Assembly: GCA_963626545.1 (NCBI GenBank)
Contig: CAVFYJ010000051.1
Span: 1 to 23,554, forward strand
Direction of reading: 5' to 3'
DNA: 23,554 bases
From: Anthropogastromicrobium sp963626545
GTDB taxonomy: Bacteria > Bacillota > Clostridia > Lachnospirales > Lachnospiraceae
The notes beneath the pieces were generated by a model, which worked only from the letters and a program-made list of their open reading frames with translations, was not told the origin of the DNA and ran no database searches. Positions 6,747 to 14,526 of the stretch are shown in pieces. Every line of letters starts with the position of its first letter. Positions within the stretch are counted from its first letter, which is position 1. The translations under genes were made by a program, and so were the position numbers.

Positions 6747-7337
6747 TTGACACTGGAAGAGAAATTAAACCATTTTATGGATATATCCGTTCAGGAAGCT
6801 ACAGTGGAAATGGATGCCTCGCTCAAAGAATATCAGGCTGCGCTTGACGCACAGTTTGAGGAGCGAAAAGCAATGATCCTTTCTCAGGAAGAAAAGGATC
6901 TGGCGGTTGAAGTGGAAGCCGTAAAGAGAAAAGGAAATCAAAAGCTGGCACACGAGCATCTTGTAAACAAGCGCGCTTTAAGCAGAAAAGATACAGAACT
7001 CAAAGAGAAGCTGTTTAAAGAGGTTGCTGAGCTGGTTGAAGAATATAAAAAGACACCTGAGTACATCGAGGTGATCAAGAAACAGATCATTGATGCAAAG
7101 GCATTTGCAAAGAATGATGACATTATTATTTATCTGGACCCGGCAGATGCATCCAAGAAGCACGACCTTGAGGAAGAGACAAAGTGCTTTTTGACGATGA
7201 GTGAGTATTCCTTCGGCGGCGGCATGAGAGCCGTTATCCCGGCAAGAAATATTCTGATCGACAATTCTATGGATTCTAAGATTGCCGAGGTTCGTAACGA
7301 GTTCCAGTTTGACGGAGGTGAATACGATGGCCGCTGA
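6747..7337 (+). CDS. ntpE: V/A-type ATPase subunit E, peripheral stalk
   Basis: A 196-aa stalk subunit that pairs with the G/H-like coiled coil and holds the catalytic head still. The N-terminal 100 or so residues are a charged helix (EEKLNHFMDISVQEA..., then Glu/Lys/Arg-rich), and the C-terminal half has the globular head with FGGGMRAVIPARNILIDNS, the best-conserved part of the family. It starts with TTG at 6747, 4 nt after GGAAGGTGAT, a near-complete anti-16S match; the first downstream ATG (6778) would remove part of the helix. The gene overlaps ntpA by 11 nt, indicating translational coupling. Confidence 0.93.
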   Translation: MTLEEKLNHFMDISVQEATVEMDASLKEYQAALDAQFEERKAMILSQEEKDLAVEVEAVKRKGNQKLAHEHLVNKRALSRKDTELKEKLFKEVAELVEEYKKTPEYIEVIKKQIIDAKAFAKNDDIIIYLDPADASKKHDLEEETKCFLTMSEYSFGGGMRAVIPARNILIDNSMDSKIAEVRNEFQFDGGEYDGR

Positions 7338-9099
7338 TATTAGAGGAATCATCTATGGTATTAACGGTCCGGTTATCTACATTAAGGGACAGACCGCTTT
7401 CCGTATGGGTGAGATGGTTTACGTCGGACCGCAGAAGCTGGTAGGAGAGGTCATTCGTCTTGACAGCTCCAGAACCACCATTCAGGTCTACGAGGAGACA
7501 ACCGGATTAAAGCCGGGCGATGAGGTTTATTCAACAGGAGCAGCCATCTCCGTAACACTGGCACCTGGTATCCTTCACAACATCTTTGATGGTATCGAGC
7601 GTCCGCTTAGCGAGATCGCAAAGGCAGGCGGCATGTACATCACAAGAGGTTTGAGCGTAGATGCGCTGGATCGCCAGAAGAAGTGGCAGGCACACATCAC
7701 CGTAGAGCCGGGTCAGCACGTATTTGGCGGAACCATCATCGCAGAGGTTCAGGAGACCCCGATGATCGTTCACAAGTGTATGCTTCCGCCGGACACAGAG
7801 GGTACGGTAGAGAGCATTGCCAAGGATGGTGAGTACACCATTGATGATACGATTGTTACAATCATTCAGAACGATGGCACGAAAAAAGAGCTGTCCATGA
7901 CCCAGAAGTGGCCAATTCGTGTGCCGAGACCGACCAACAAGCGTTACTCCGCTTCTGAGCCGTTAATCACCGGACAGCGTATCCTTGATACTTTGTTCCC
8001 GATTGCAAAGGGCGGTACCGCAGCGATCCCTGGTGGATTCGGAACAGGAAAGACCATGACCCAGCACCAGATTGCAAAGTGGTCTGATGCCGATATCATC
8101 GTCTACATCGGATGCGGTGAGCGTGGAAACGAGATGACTCAGGTTCTTGAGGAGTTCTCCGAGCTGATCGACCCGAAGAGCGGAAATCCTTTGATGGATC
8201 GAACCGTTTTGATTGCAAATACATCCAACATGCCAGTTGCCGCGCGTGAGGCAAGTATCTACACCGGACTGACACTGGCTGAGTATTACAGAGATATGGG
8301 CTATCACGTAGCCATCATGGCAGACTCCACATCCCGTTGGGCAGAGGCTCTTCGAGAGCTGTCTGGTCGTCTGGAGGAGATGCCAGCCGAGGAAGGTTTC
8401 CCGGCTTATCTGGCATCCAAGCTGTCCGCGTTCTATGAGCGCGCGGGTATGATGCACAACTTAAACGGAACCGTCGGAAGCGTTTCCATCATCGGTGCCG
8501 TATCCCCGCAGGGAAGTGATTTCTCCGAGCCTGTTACACAGAACACCAAGCGTTTCGTTCGTTGTTTCTGGGGATTGGATAAATCCCTTGCCTATGCAAG
8601 ACACTTCCCGGCAATCCACTGGCTGACCTCCTACAGTGAGTATATGCAGGATCTGACTCCGTGGTACAATGCAAATGCCGGAAAGGATTTCGTTGCCAAT
8701 AGAAACCGTCTGATGGCCATCCTGAACCAGGAGAGCGCCCTGATGGAGATCGTAAAGCTGATCGGTTCTGACGTTCTTCCAGATGATCAGAAGCTGACAC
8801 TTGAGATTGCAAGAGTTATTCGTCTGGGCTACTTACAGCAGAACGCATTCCATAAGGACGATACTTGTGTTCCGATCGAGAAGCAGGCAAAGCAGATGCG
8901 CGTCATCCTGTACTTAAATGACCGAGCAAAATCACTCGTCATGATGGGTCATCCGATGAGCGTCTTAAAGCAGAGCAACATCTTTGACCGTGTCATCAAC
9001 ATCAAGTATGATGTGCCGAATGATCGTCTGGACATGCTCGATCAGTATATGAAGGACATTGACACATTCTACGATGAAGTCATTGAGAAAAATGCGTAA
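7327..9099 (+). CDS. ntpA: V/A-type ATPase catalytic subunit A
   Basis: The nucleotide-hydrolysing (or synthesising) subunit, three per complex alternating with B. The 590-aa length is normal and includes the non-homologous insert that separates A from F-type beta. The Walker A motif is PGGFGTGKT (235-243), followed by the catalytic Glu in GCGERGNEM (E265) and MADSTSRWAEALRELS. I start at ATG 7327, 6 nt after GGAGGTG, giving MAADIRGIIYGINGP, the usual opening; an upstream in-frame ATG at 7282 lies within ntpE with no ribosome site. It overlaps ntpE by 11 nt and is 12 nt from ntpB. Confidence 0.97.
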   Translation: MAADIRGIIYGINGPVIYIKGQTAFRMGEMVYVGPQKLVGEVIRLDSSRTTIQVYEETTGLKPGDEVYSTGAAISVTLAPGILHNIFDGIERPLSEIAKAGGMYITRGLSVDALDRQKKWQAHITVEPGQHVFGGTIIAEVQETPMIVHKCMLPPDTEGTVESIAKDGEYTIDDTIVTIIQNDGTKKELSMTQKWPIRVPRPTNKRYSASEPLITGQRILDTLFPIAKGGTAAIPGGFGTGKTMTQHQIAKWSDADIIVYIGCGERGNEMTQVLEEFSELIDPKSGNPLMDRTVLIANTSNMPVAAREASIYTGLTLAEYYRDMGYHVAIMADSTSRWAEALRELSGRLEEMPAEEGFPAYLASKLSAFYERAGMMHNLNGTVGSVSIIGAVSPQGSDFSEPVTQNTKRFVRCFWGLDKSLAYARHFPAIHWLTSYSEYMQDLTPWYNANAGKDFVANRNRLMAILNQESALMEIVKLIGSDVLPDDQKLTLEIARVIRLGYLQQNAFHKDDTCVPIEKQAKQMRVILYLNDRAKSLVMMGHPMSVLKQSNIFDRVINIKYDVPNDRLDMLDQYMKDIDTFYDEVIEKNA

Positions 9100-9111
9100 G
9101 GAGGAGCCGTT

Positions 9112-10494
9112 ATGGCTATTGAATATTTAGGTTTAAGTCAGATCAACGGTTCTCTGATTGCCATTGAGGGCATGAAGGATGCCGCATATGATGAAGTTGT
9201 TGAAATTGTAGTAGACGGAAAGCAGAAAAAGCTTGGCCGTATCATTGCCTGCTACGAGGATAAGGCCATGATTCAGGTATTTGAGGGTTCTGAGAACATG
9301 TCTCTGACAAACACTCATACCCGTCTGACCGGTCATCCGATGGAGCTGGCACTTTCCCCGGATATCTTAGGACGTACCTTTGATGGTATCGGCCGCCCGA
9401 TTGACGGACTGGGCCCGGTAAACGCTGAGATTAAGCGTGATGTAAACGGACTGCCGTTAAACCCGGTAACAAGAGAGTATCCGCGTAACTATATCCGTAC
9501 CGGTATCTCCGCAATCGACGGACTGACTACACTGATTCGTGGACAGAAGCTGCCGATCTTCTCTGGAAATGGTATGCCGCATGACCAGTTAGCTGCACAG
9601 ATCGTAAAGCAGGCATCTTTAGGTGACAACTCCGATGAGAAGTTTGCAATCGTATTTGCCGCTATGGGTGTTAAGTACGATGTTGCTGAGTTCTTCCGCA
9701 AGACCTTCGAGGAGAGCGGTGTAAGTGAGCACGTTACCATGTTTGTAAACCTGGCAAATGACCCGGTAGTCGAGCGTCTGATCACGCCTCGTATGGCGCT
9801 GACCGCAGCCGAGTATCTGGCATTTGAGCAGCATATGCACATCCTGGTTATCCTGACCGATATGACCTCCTTTGCAGAGGCACTTCGTGAGGTTTCTTCC
9901 TCTAAGGGCGAGATTCCTTCCCGTAAGGGTTATCCGGGCTATCTGTATTCTGAGCTGGCTACGATCTATGAGCGTGCTGGAATCGTGCGTGGCATCAACG
10001 GTTCTGTTACTCAGATCCCAATTCTGACCATGCCAAACGATGATATCACCCACCCGATTCCTGACCTTACCGGATACATCACCGAGGGTCAGATCGTTCT
10101 GGACAGAAGCCTTTACGGAAATAACATTTACCCGCCAATCAGCGTGCTGCCGTCTCTGTCTCGTCTGATGAAGGATGGTATCGGTGAGGGTTACACCAGA
10201 GCCGATCATCAGGCCGTTGCAAATCAGCTGTTCTCCTGCTACGCAAAGGTAGGAGATGCCAGAAACTTGGCGAGCGTTATCGGTGAGGATGAGCTTTCTG
10301 ATCTGGATAAGAAGTACCTTGCATTTGGTAAGGCATTTGAGAATCATTTTGTCGGACAGGGTGAGCATGAGAATCGAAGCATCATTGAGACGCTTGAGAT
10401 CGGCTGGGATCTGCTTCGTATGCTGCCGAGAGAAGAGCTTGACCGTATTGATACCAAGATCCTTGATGTTTATTATGACAAGAAGCAGGCGTAA
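9112..10494 (+). CDS. ntpB: V/A-type ATPase regulatory subunit B
   Basis: A 460-aa non-catalytic nucleotide-site partner of A. As expected for B, the Walker A is lost: its place is taken by FSGNGMPHDQLAAQI (150-164). The Arg-finger region contributed to the A site is in VLPSLSRLMKDGIGEG. ILTDMTSFAEALREVS and KGYPGYLYSELATIYERAG are typical B signatures. The ATG follows AAGGAGGAGCCGTT, and the gene begins 12 nt after ntpA. A 249-codon open frame lies antisense within it (9619-10368), which I treat as a shadow. Confidence 0.97.
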   Translation: MAIEYLGLSQINGSLIAIEGMKDAAYDEVVEIVVDGKQKKLGRIIACYEDKAMIQVFEGSENMSLTNTHTRLTGHPMELALSPDILGRTFDGIGRPIDGLGPVNAEIKRDVNGLPLNPVTREYPRNYIRTGISAIDGLTTLIRGQKLPIFSGNGMPHDQLAAQIVKQASLGDNSDEKFAIVFAAMGVKYDVAEFFRKTFEESGVSEHVTMFVNLANDPVVERLITPRMALTAAEYLAFEQHMHILVILTDMTSFAEALREVSSSKGEIPSRKGYPGYLYSELATIYERAGIVRGINGSVTQIPILTMPNDDITHPIPDLTGYITEGQIVLDRSLYGNNIYPPISVLPSLSRLMKDGIGEGYTRADHQAVANQLFSCYAKVGDARNLASVIGEDELSDLDKKYLAFGKAFENHFVGQGEHENRSIIETLEIGWDLLRMLPREELDRIDTKILDVYYDKKQA

Positions 10495-10514
10495 GCTTTG
10501 GAGAGGAAGGCGCT

Positions 10515-11135
10515 ATGAATATTAATATGTTCCCGACAAAGGGAAATTTGATCGCAGCCAAGAACTCGTTAGCGCTTGCCAGACAGGGTTATGACCTGAT
10601 GGACAAAAAGAGAAACATCCTGGTGCGAGAGATGATGGAGTTAGTTGATCAGGCATCCACCATCCAGACGGAAATCGATACGACCTTCCGAGCAGCCTAT
10701 GAAGCGCTGCAGCAGGCCAATATCGAGATGGGTATCCATATGGTGCAGGATATTGCGAAGACCGTTCCGGTGGAGAACACCGTAAAGATCAAGACGCGAA
10801 GCATCATGGGTACTGAGATTCCGCTTGTGGAGTACGATAAAGAGGCCAGCGAAGGAACGCCGAATTACGCATTCTACAGCACCAGAGTCAGCTTGGATGA
10901 GGCACAGATGGCCTTTAATCGTGTGAAGGAGCTTACCATTAAGTTGTCCACGATTGAGACGTCTGCGATCCGTCTGGCAACGAACATCAAAAAGACCCAG
11001 AAGCGTGCAAATGCGCTGAAGAATATCACGATTCCGACCTACGAGGCACTTGTAAAGAGTATTACGAATGCGCTTGAGGAGAAAGAGCGTGAGGAGTTCA
11101 CGAGATTGAAGGTTATCAAGGAGAGAATCTCCTGA
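10515..11135 (+). CDS. ntpD: V/A-type ATPase subunit D, central rotor shaft
   Basis: A 206-aa antiparallel coiled-coil subunit that turns inside the A3B3 head. The family opening is present: MNINMFPTKGNLIAAKNSLALARQGYDLMDKKRNIL, and the C-terminal helix has the usual NALKNITIPTYEALVKSI followed by a Glu/Arg-rich tail. The ATG lies after GGAGAGGAAGG, 20 nt past ntpB. Last gene of the operon, directly before a strong terminator. Confidence 0.96.
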   Translation: MNINMFPTKGNLIAAKNSLALARQGYDLMDKKRNILVREMMELVDQASTIQTEIDTTFRAAYEALQQANIEMGIHMVQDIAKTVPVENTVKIKTRSIMGTEIPLVEYDKEASEGTPNYAFYSTRVSLDEAQMAFNRVKELTIKLSTIETSAIRLATNIKKTQKRANALKNITIPTYEALVKSITNALEEKEREEFTRLKVIKERIS

Positions 11136-11141
11136 TAATGG

Positions 11142-11176
11142 CACCCCGGTAGTGTTTGGCTACCGGGGTGTTTTTG
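11142..11176 (+). terminator. intrinsic terminator of the ATPase operon
   Basis: A perfect 11-bp GC-rich stem (CACCCCGGTAG, 11142-11152, with CTACCGGGGTG, 11160-11170), a 7-nt loop and a TTTTTG tail. It starts 6 nt after the ntpD stop. Confidence 0.93.
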
Positions 11177-11227
11177 TTTGTTGGAGTGGCCTCCCGGAAG
11201 ATTGTGGAAGCCGGAAGTGTTTTGTGT

Positions 11228-11307
11228 GTAGCCCACGAAGTTAGTGAGGGGCGCTGGGGTGCTGGGTGTAGTCCGCGAAGGCAACGAAGGGCGCTTCGAT
11301 GAGTGAC
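11228..11307. repeat. two imperfect 40-bp direct repeats in a gene-free stretch
   Basis: GTAGCCCACGAAG...GGGGCGCT (from 11228) recurs 40 bp later as GTAGTCCGCGAAG...AGGGCGCT (from 11268). They sit in the 268-bp gap between the ATPase terminator and the 3' end of the XRE gene. The rest of the gap holds ACGTTAC three times (11342, 11359, 11424) and no ORF I can support. Possibly a decayed intergenic element. Confidence 0.5.
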
Positions 11308-11444
11308 TTTGTCGGTGGGCCCAACTCCGCGAGCACCTGTTACGTTACTTATTATCATACGTTACTTTGAAAGTCCCGCTACAACGTCCCACCTCGTAAA
11401 GCACATCGTCTCAGCACCCATTTACGTTACGAGAGAGTATTACT

Positions 11445-11774
11445 TTATAGGTCTTGCTCAGAAAGCCAGGTTAGAAAGCTTTTGGCCATCGAAAGCTGTG
11501 TTGGCGACATGTTTCGCAGTAATTCACTAATATTTTCCCACTCATCTTTTGTATCTTCATGTAGTGTTCCAACCAGAAATTCGTCTGGTGTAGTATCTAG
11601 TGCAGCAGCAAGGCGCATAATTACTTCTATAGAGGGAATTGAGATGCTTCGCTCAATGTTTGATAAATATTTTTGACCTAAATCAGCTCGTTCTTCAACT
11701 TCAAACTGTGTTAGTTTTAGTTCTTTTCGCCTATGGGCAATTCGTTTGCCAATTTCCTTATAGTCTATTTCCAT
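11445..11774 (-). CDS. XRE-family helix-turn-helix transcriptional regulator
   Basis: A 109-aa DNA-binding protein. Residues 8-68 form a Cro/CI-type HTH: IGKRIAHRRKELKLTQFEVEERADLGQKYLSNIERSISIPSIEVIMRLA, with the usual Q at the start of helix 2 and NIER at the end of the recognition region; residues 70-109 are a short helical tail probably for dimerisation. The ATG has AAGGAGG 5 nt upstream. It is divergent from the promoter and gene at 11885-12489, so regulation of that gene and itself is the natural inference. This stretch is more AT-rich than the ATPase operon. Confidence 0.9.
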   Translation of the reverse strand: MEIDYKEIGKRIAHRRKELKLTQFEVEERADLGQKYLSNIERSISIPSIEVIMRLAAALDTTPDEFLVGTLHEDTKDEWENISELLRNMSPTQLSMAKSFLTWLSEQDL

Positions 11775-11798
11775 ACAGACCTCCTTCTTTATATGTTG

Positions 11799-11847
11799 AT
11801 GGAAAAACCGCTAACGGTGGTTCCTTTTTGTTATCGTATGGAAAAAC
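11799..11847. promoter_or_regulatory. possible XRE operator region (direct repeats and a short dyad)
   Basis: ATGGAAAAAC occurs at 11799-11808 and again at 11838-11847; between them ACCG/CGGT (around a CTAA centre, 11807-11818) forms a small dyad. The position, in the leader and promoter zone of the XRE gene, suits autoregulation. A TATAAT on the minus strand at 11869-11864 may be the XRE -10, but no good -35 accompanies it. Confidence 0.35.
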
Positions 11848-11884
11848 GAGAAAAACAAAACCGATTATAAATCTGAAATCCATC

Positions 11885-11913
11885 TTGACATATGAATAGA
11901 AGAAGGCTATAAT
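11885..11913 (+). promoter_or_regulatory. consensus sigma-A promoter for the membrane/coiled-coil gene
   Basis: TTGACA (11885-11890), exactly 17 nt, TATAAT (11908-11913): a perfect match to consensus. The leader to the ATG at 12034 is about 115 nt. A promoter this strong usually needs a repressor; the divergent XRE gene is a candidate. Confidence 0.85.
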
Positions 11914-12033
11914 ACAAATATCCTAATACGGTTCGAACGATAAAGTATTCGTGTCAGCGGATATGAAAAGGGATAAAGGTATGAAAACTTTTGTTTAAAT
12001 TTATAGTATATTATTAGAAAAGGGGTGTCGATT

Positions 12034-12489
12034 ATGGATGCTAATTTTGTAGTGGCATTGGTTGTATGTTTGGTTGTAGTTGTTCTTATAAGAATACTGG
12101 CTAAACAAAAAAATCCGCTTGGACGTATTGCTCGAGGATTCTGGAATATTAGTTTTAAATTTGTTTCTATTATTCCGTTTTTCGGTTGGATGTCTCACTT
12201 TATTATTGCCGATACAGAACAGGAGAAGGCTACCAAAAGAGAGTACCAGGAAGCTGGTCGTAGAGTAGATAATGCAGCATACGACAATTTGGAAAAAAGA
12301 GCACGTCGTCAGCAGGCAGAACAGGAGCGTGAACGTATAAAGCTTGAGGAACGTCAAAGAATGGAACGTGAAATTACTTCACGATTAAAAGACAAAAGTC
12401 TTCCAGTTCATGTTCATGAAAATACAGTTGATATTGGCGAGCAGACATATACCGTAGATGAGATAAAGGATAAGTTCCATTTAAAGTAA
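12034..12489 (+). CDS. small membrane-anchored coiled-coil protein, unknown function
   Basis: A 151-aa protein I do not recognise. Residues 4-24 (NFVVALVVCLVVVVLIRIL) are a membrane helix, a second hydrophobic or amphipathic stretch follows at about 42-60 (FVSIIPFFGWMSHFII), then residues 65-120 are a Glu/Arg/Gln-rich helix likely to be a coiled coil, and the end (VHVHENTVDIGEQTYTVDEIKDKFHLK) resembles a small beta domain. I start at ATG 12034, 6 nt after AAGGGGTG; a GTG at 12025 lies inside that site. It is monocistronic, with its own consensus promoter and terminator. The C-terminal domain would face the cytoplasm if the N-terminus is a signal anchor; orientation is inference. Confidence 0.8.
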   Translation: MDANFVVALVVCLVVVVLIRILAKQKNPLGRIARGFWNISFKFVSIIPFFGWMSHFIIADTEQEKATKREYQEAGRRVDNAAYDNLEKRARRQQAEQERERIKLEERQRMEREITSRLKDKSLPVHVHENTVDIGEQTYTVDEIKDKFHLK

Positions 12490-12528
12490 CTGATTCAAGA
12501 AATGCAATTTCATATAGTGAAATGCAAG

Positions 12529-12564
12529 AAAGGCGTTCTCTCTGATTTGGGGTGGACGCCTTTT
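12529..12564 (+). terminator. intrinsic terminator after the membrane/coiled-coil gene
   Basis: AAAGGCGT (12529-12536) pairs with ACGCCTTT (12556-12563), extended by a G-U and a C-G pair, and runs into TTTT. A smaller hairpin (GCA-TTTCA with TGAAA-TGC, about 12504-12524) precedes it. Confidence 0.75.
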
Positions 12565-12584
12565 GACACATAGGCCGACGTGTT

Positions 12585-12631
12585 GCCACTCTGGGACAGG
12601 TACAATGGCTTTTCTATTGGGGCTGGTGGCT
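12585..12631. repeat. dispersed intergenic repeat, copy A
   Basis: Starts GCCACTCTGGGACAGGTAC and ends GGGGCTGGTGGCT. The 35-nt core 12597-12631 matches copy C (14432-14466) at 27 of 35 positions without gaps. Copies lie only between genes in this window. Confidence 0.6.
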
Positions 12632-12706
12632 CAGTTAGTGTCGTTAGAATCGTTTACTTTTAAAGCATATGTAAAATAATGTTAAAAATATAAAAATAAT
12701 GACGCA

Positions 12707-12768
12707 ATATAACATGAAAAAATATAAAAAAACGTTGAATATGACATGAATACTTGCTATACTATAAT
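12707..12768 (+). promoter_or_regulatory. promoter of the DUF4143 ATPase with a 12-bp direct repeat
   Basis: TTGAAT (12735-12740) and TATACT (12758-12763) are 17 nt apart; an overlapping alternative is ATGACA (12741-12746) and TATAAT (12763-12768), 16 nt apart. ATATAACATGAA (12707-12718) recurs as ATATGACATGAA (12739-12750), 32 bp or three helical turns on, the second copy covering the -35 zone. Confidence 0.6.
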
Positions 12769-12794
12769 TAGTGATTTGAAAGGAGCGCAAAATT

Positions 12795-14090
12795 ATGTAT
12801 AGAAAGATTACAGATTACTTAGAGCAATGGAAGAAAAGCAGATATCGTAAGCCGTTGATTTTGCAAGGGGCGCGACAGGTGGGGAAAACGTATTCTATAT
12901 TGGAATTTGGAAGGAACTATTATGACAATGTAGCGTATTTTAATTTTGAAACCAATCCCAAATTAAATGAAACTTTTGAAGAAAATATTAGTCCTGATTA
13001 TTTGATACCGATTTTATCACACATTGCAGGTCAGACGATCGTAAGAGAAAAGACACTGATTATATTCGACGAGATTCAGCTTTGCGAAAGAGCTTTGACT
13101 TCATTAAAATATTTTTGTGAAGATGCACCTGAGTATCATGTTATAGTGGCGGGAAGTTTACTTGGTGTAGCGGTAAACAGAGCCAAATTTTCATTCCCAG
13201 TTGGAAAGGTAGATATTAAGACGCTATATCCTATGGATATGGAAGAATTTATGTTAGCTATGGGAGAAGATACTCTTGTTGATCAGATAAAAAACTGTTT
13301 TGAAAAAGATGTACCAATGCCAGCAGCTCTTCACGATGTTGCTATGCAGCTTTATCGCCAATATCTTGTTGTAGGTGGTATGCCAGAGTGCGTAATGCAG
13401 TTTGCACAGACAAAAGATTATATTCTTGTGCGTCACATGCAGGATACGATTTTGACGAGTTATCTCAATGATATGAGTAAATACAATAATTTGAATGAAA
13501 TTAAGAAAACTCGATTGGCCTATGACAATATTACAGTTCAACTTTCTAAAAAGAATACACGTTTTCAATATAAGTTGATAAAAAAAGGTGGACGAGCTTC
13601 TGAGTTCGAAAATGCAATTGAGTGGTTATGCTTATCTGGAATTGTGTCACAAGTATATAAAGTGGAACAAATAAAAAAACCATTGGAAAATTATCGGGAT
13701 ATTGATGCATTTAAGATTTATGTATCAGACCTTGGACTTTTATGTGCAAAGAAAGATTTAGCTGCCAATGATATTTTATATATGGTTGAAGACTTGAATG
13801 ATTTTAAAGGCGGTATGACAGAAAATTATGTGAACGTTCAGCTTTCTATCAATGGATATAACACGTATTATTGGGAATCGGAGCGCGGTGCAGAAATCGA
13901 TTTTATTATTCAAAGAGACGGTCAGCTTATTCCGATTGAAGTGAAAGCGGCTGATAATACACGAGCAAAAAGCTTGAAGGTTTATATGGACACGTTTAAG
14001 CCAGCATATGCGATTAAACTTTCTGCAAAAAACTTTGCATTTGAAGACAATAAAAAAATTGTTCCTCTGTATGCGGCATTTTGCATCTAA
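12795..14090 (+). CDS. AAA family ATPase with C-terminal DUF4143 nuclease-fold domain
   Basis: A 431-aa protein of the widespread AAA_14-DUF4143 class, found in scattered copies in anaerobe genomes; cellular role not established. Walker A is GARQVGKT (25-32) and Walker B LIIFDEIQ (88-95), followed by the sensor strand YHVIVAGSLLG. The C-terminal DUF4143 region ends in a PD-(D/E)xK-like core: SERGAEIDFII (E367, D369) and PIEVKA (E382, K384). The ATG follows AAAGGAGCG. Monocistronic, AT-rich relative to the ATPase operon, and flanked by copies of a dispersed repeat (A upstream, B and C downstream). Whether the nuclease-like domain cuts DNA is unknown. Confidence 0.93.
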   Translation: MYRKITDYLEQWKKSRYRKPLILQGARQVGKTYSILEFGRNYYDNVAYFNFETNPKLNETFEENISPDYLIPILSHIAGQTIVREKTLIIFDEIQLCERALTSLKYFCEDAPEYHVIVAGSLLGVAVNRAKFSFPVGKVDIKTLYPMDMEEFMLAMGEDTLVDQIKNCFEKDVPMPAALHDVAMQLYRQYLVVGGMPECVMQFAQTKDYILVRHMQDTILTSYLNDMSKYNNLNEIKKTRLAYDNITVQLSKKNTRFQYKLIKKGGRASEFENAIEWLCLSGIVSQVYKVEQIKKPLENYRDIDAFKIYVSDLGLLCAKKDLAANDILYMVEDLNDFKGGMTENYVNVQLSINGYNTYYWESERGAEIDFIIQRDGQLIPIEVKAADNTRAKSLKVYMDTFKPAYAIKLSAKNFAFEDNKKIVPLYAAFCI

Positions 14091-14103
14091 AGGTTTGACA
14101 TTA

Positions 14104-14168
14104 GGACAGGTACTGAGTGTTCCCCGTCACCAAAGGCCAGGTACCGTGGATCTTTTCTAGGTGGCTTA
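14104..14168. repeat. dispersed intergenic repeat, copy B (double)
   Basis: Two partial units: GGACAGGTACTG...CCCCGTCACC (14104-14131) and CCAGGTACCGTGG...AGGTGGCTTAA (14137-14169). The second aligns with copies A and C with a short internal deletion. Confidence 0.5.
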
Positions 14169-14223
14169 ATTTGTATCTCTAGTGGTATATGGAGTTGCGT
14201 TTGATATCAAAATAAAAGGATGG

Positions 14224-14279
14224 TAAGATAATAAGTAAGATAACACGCAAGATAGTAAGTAAGATAGTAAGCAAGATGG
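14224..14279. repeat. 12-bp tandem repeat, about 4.6 units
   Basis: Units TAAGATAATAAG, TAAGATAACACG, CAAGATAGTAAG, TAAGATAGTAAG and a partial CAAGATGG follow head to tail and end at the ribosome site (GGAGG) of the Fic-like fragment. Confidence 0.85.
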
Positions 14280-14289
14280 AGGCGGTTCA

Positions 14290-14526
14290 ATGAAAAATTA
14301 TATTCCACCATATCAGATAACAGACGAAATTTTAATGCATGTATCATCAATATCAGGTAAAAATCAGCGATATTTAAAGAAATGGTTTCAGCATTTTGTC
14401 ACCCGTAAGCCCCACCGGAAGCCCCCAGAACCAGATACAATGGCTCTTTTACTGCCCCCGGTGGCTTTAATAAGTTTTTTATTCGGCCAAGATCAGGTCC
14501 TCTCTTGTAGCTGCAATCTTTTGTAG
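14290..14526 (+). pseudogene. Fic-family N-terminal remnant
   Basis: The 78-codon frame opens MKNYIPPYQITDEILMHVSSIS, close to the start of Fic/DUF4172 proteins (MK.Y.PPY.IT.e.L..v..I.). A good ribosome site (GGAGG) lies 7 nt upstream. After about residue 30 the similarity to Fic stops, and from about residue 40 the frame runs through repeat copy C and antisense into the end of the next gene. No HPFxxGNGR Fic motif occurs in any frame nearby. I read it as a 5' remnant of a gene whose body was lost, probably by recombination at the repeat. Intact Fic proteins AMPylate targets or act as toxins; this one cannot. Confidence 0.55.
14411..14468. repeat. dispersed intergenic repeat, copy C, with hairpin
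   Basis: CCACCGG (14412-14418) and CCGGTGG (14458-14464) can pair across the unit, whose core CAGATACAATGGCT... (14432-14466) matches copy A at 27 of 35 positions. It ends 10 nt before the stop of the convergent DUF234 ATPase and might act as its terminator. Confidence 0.6.

Noticed and set aside
7963..8457. 164-codon ORF antisense to ntpA
   Set aside because: Lies over the Walker A and core of ntpA; composition and absence of start signals mark it as a shadow.
9619..10368. 249-codon ORF antisense to ntpB
   Set aside because: ntpB covers the whole stretch with intact family motifs; the antisense frame has no ribosome site or recognisable domain and arises from codon bias.
11445..12489. Toxin-antitoxin pair (XRE plus membrane protein)
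   Set aside because: The genes are divergent rather than co-transcribed and the 151-aa protein resembles no toxin I know; regulator-target is the safer reading.
14224..14279. CRISPR-like array
   Set aside because: The 12-bp units are contiguous without spacers, and no cas gene is present.
14290..14526. Functional Fic toxin with an antitoxin partner
   Set aside because: Only about 30 residues resemble Fic and the catalytic HPFxxGNGR motif is absent nearby.
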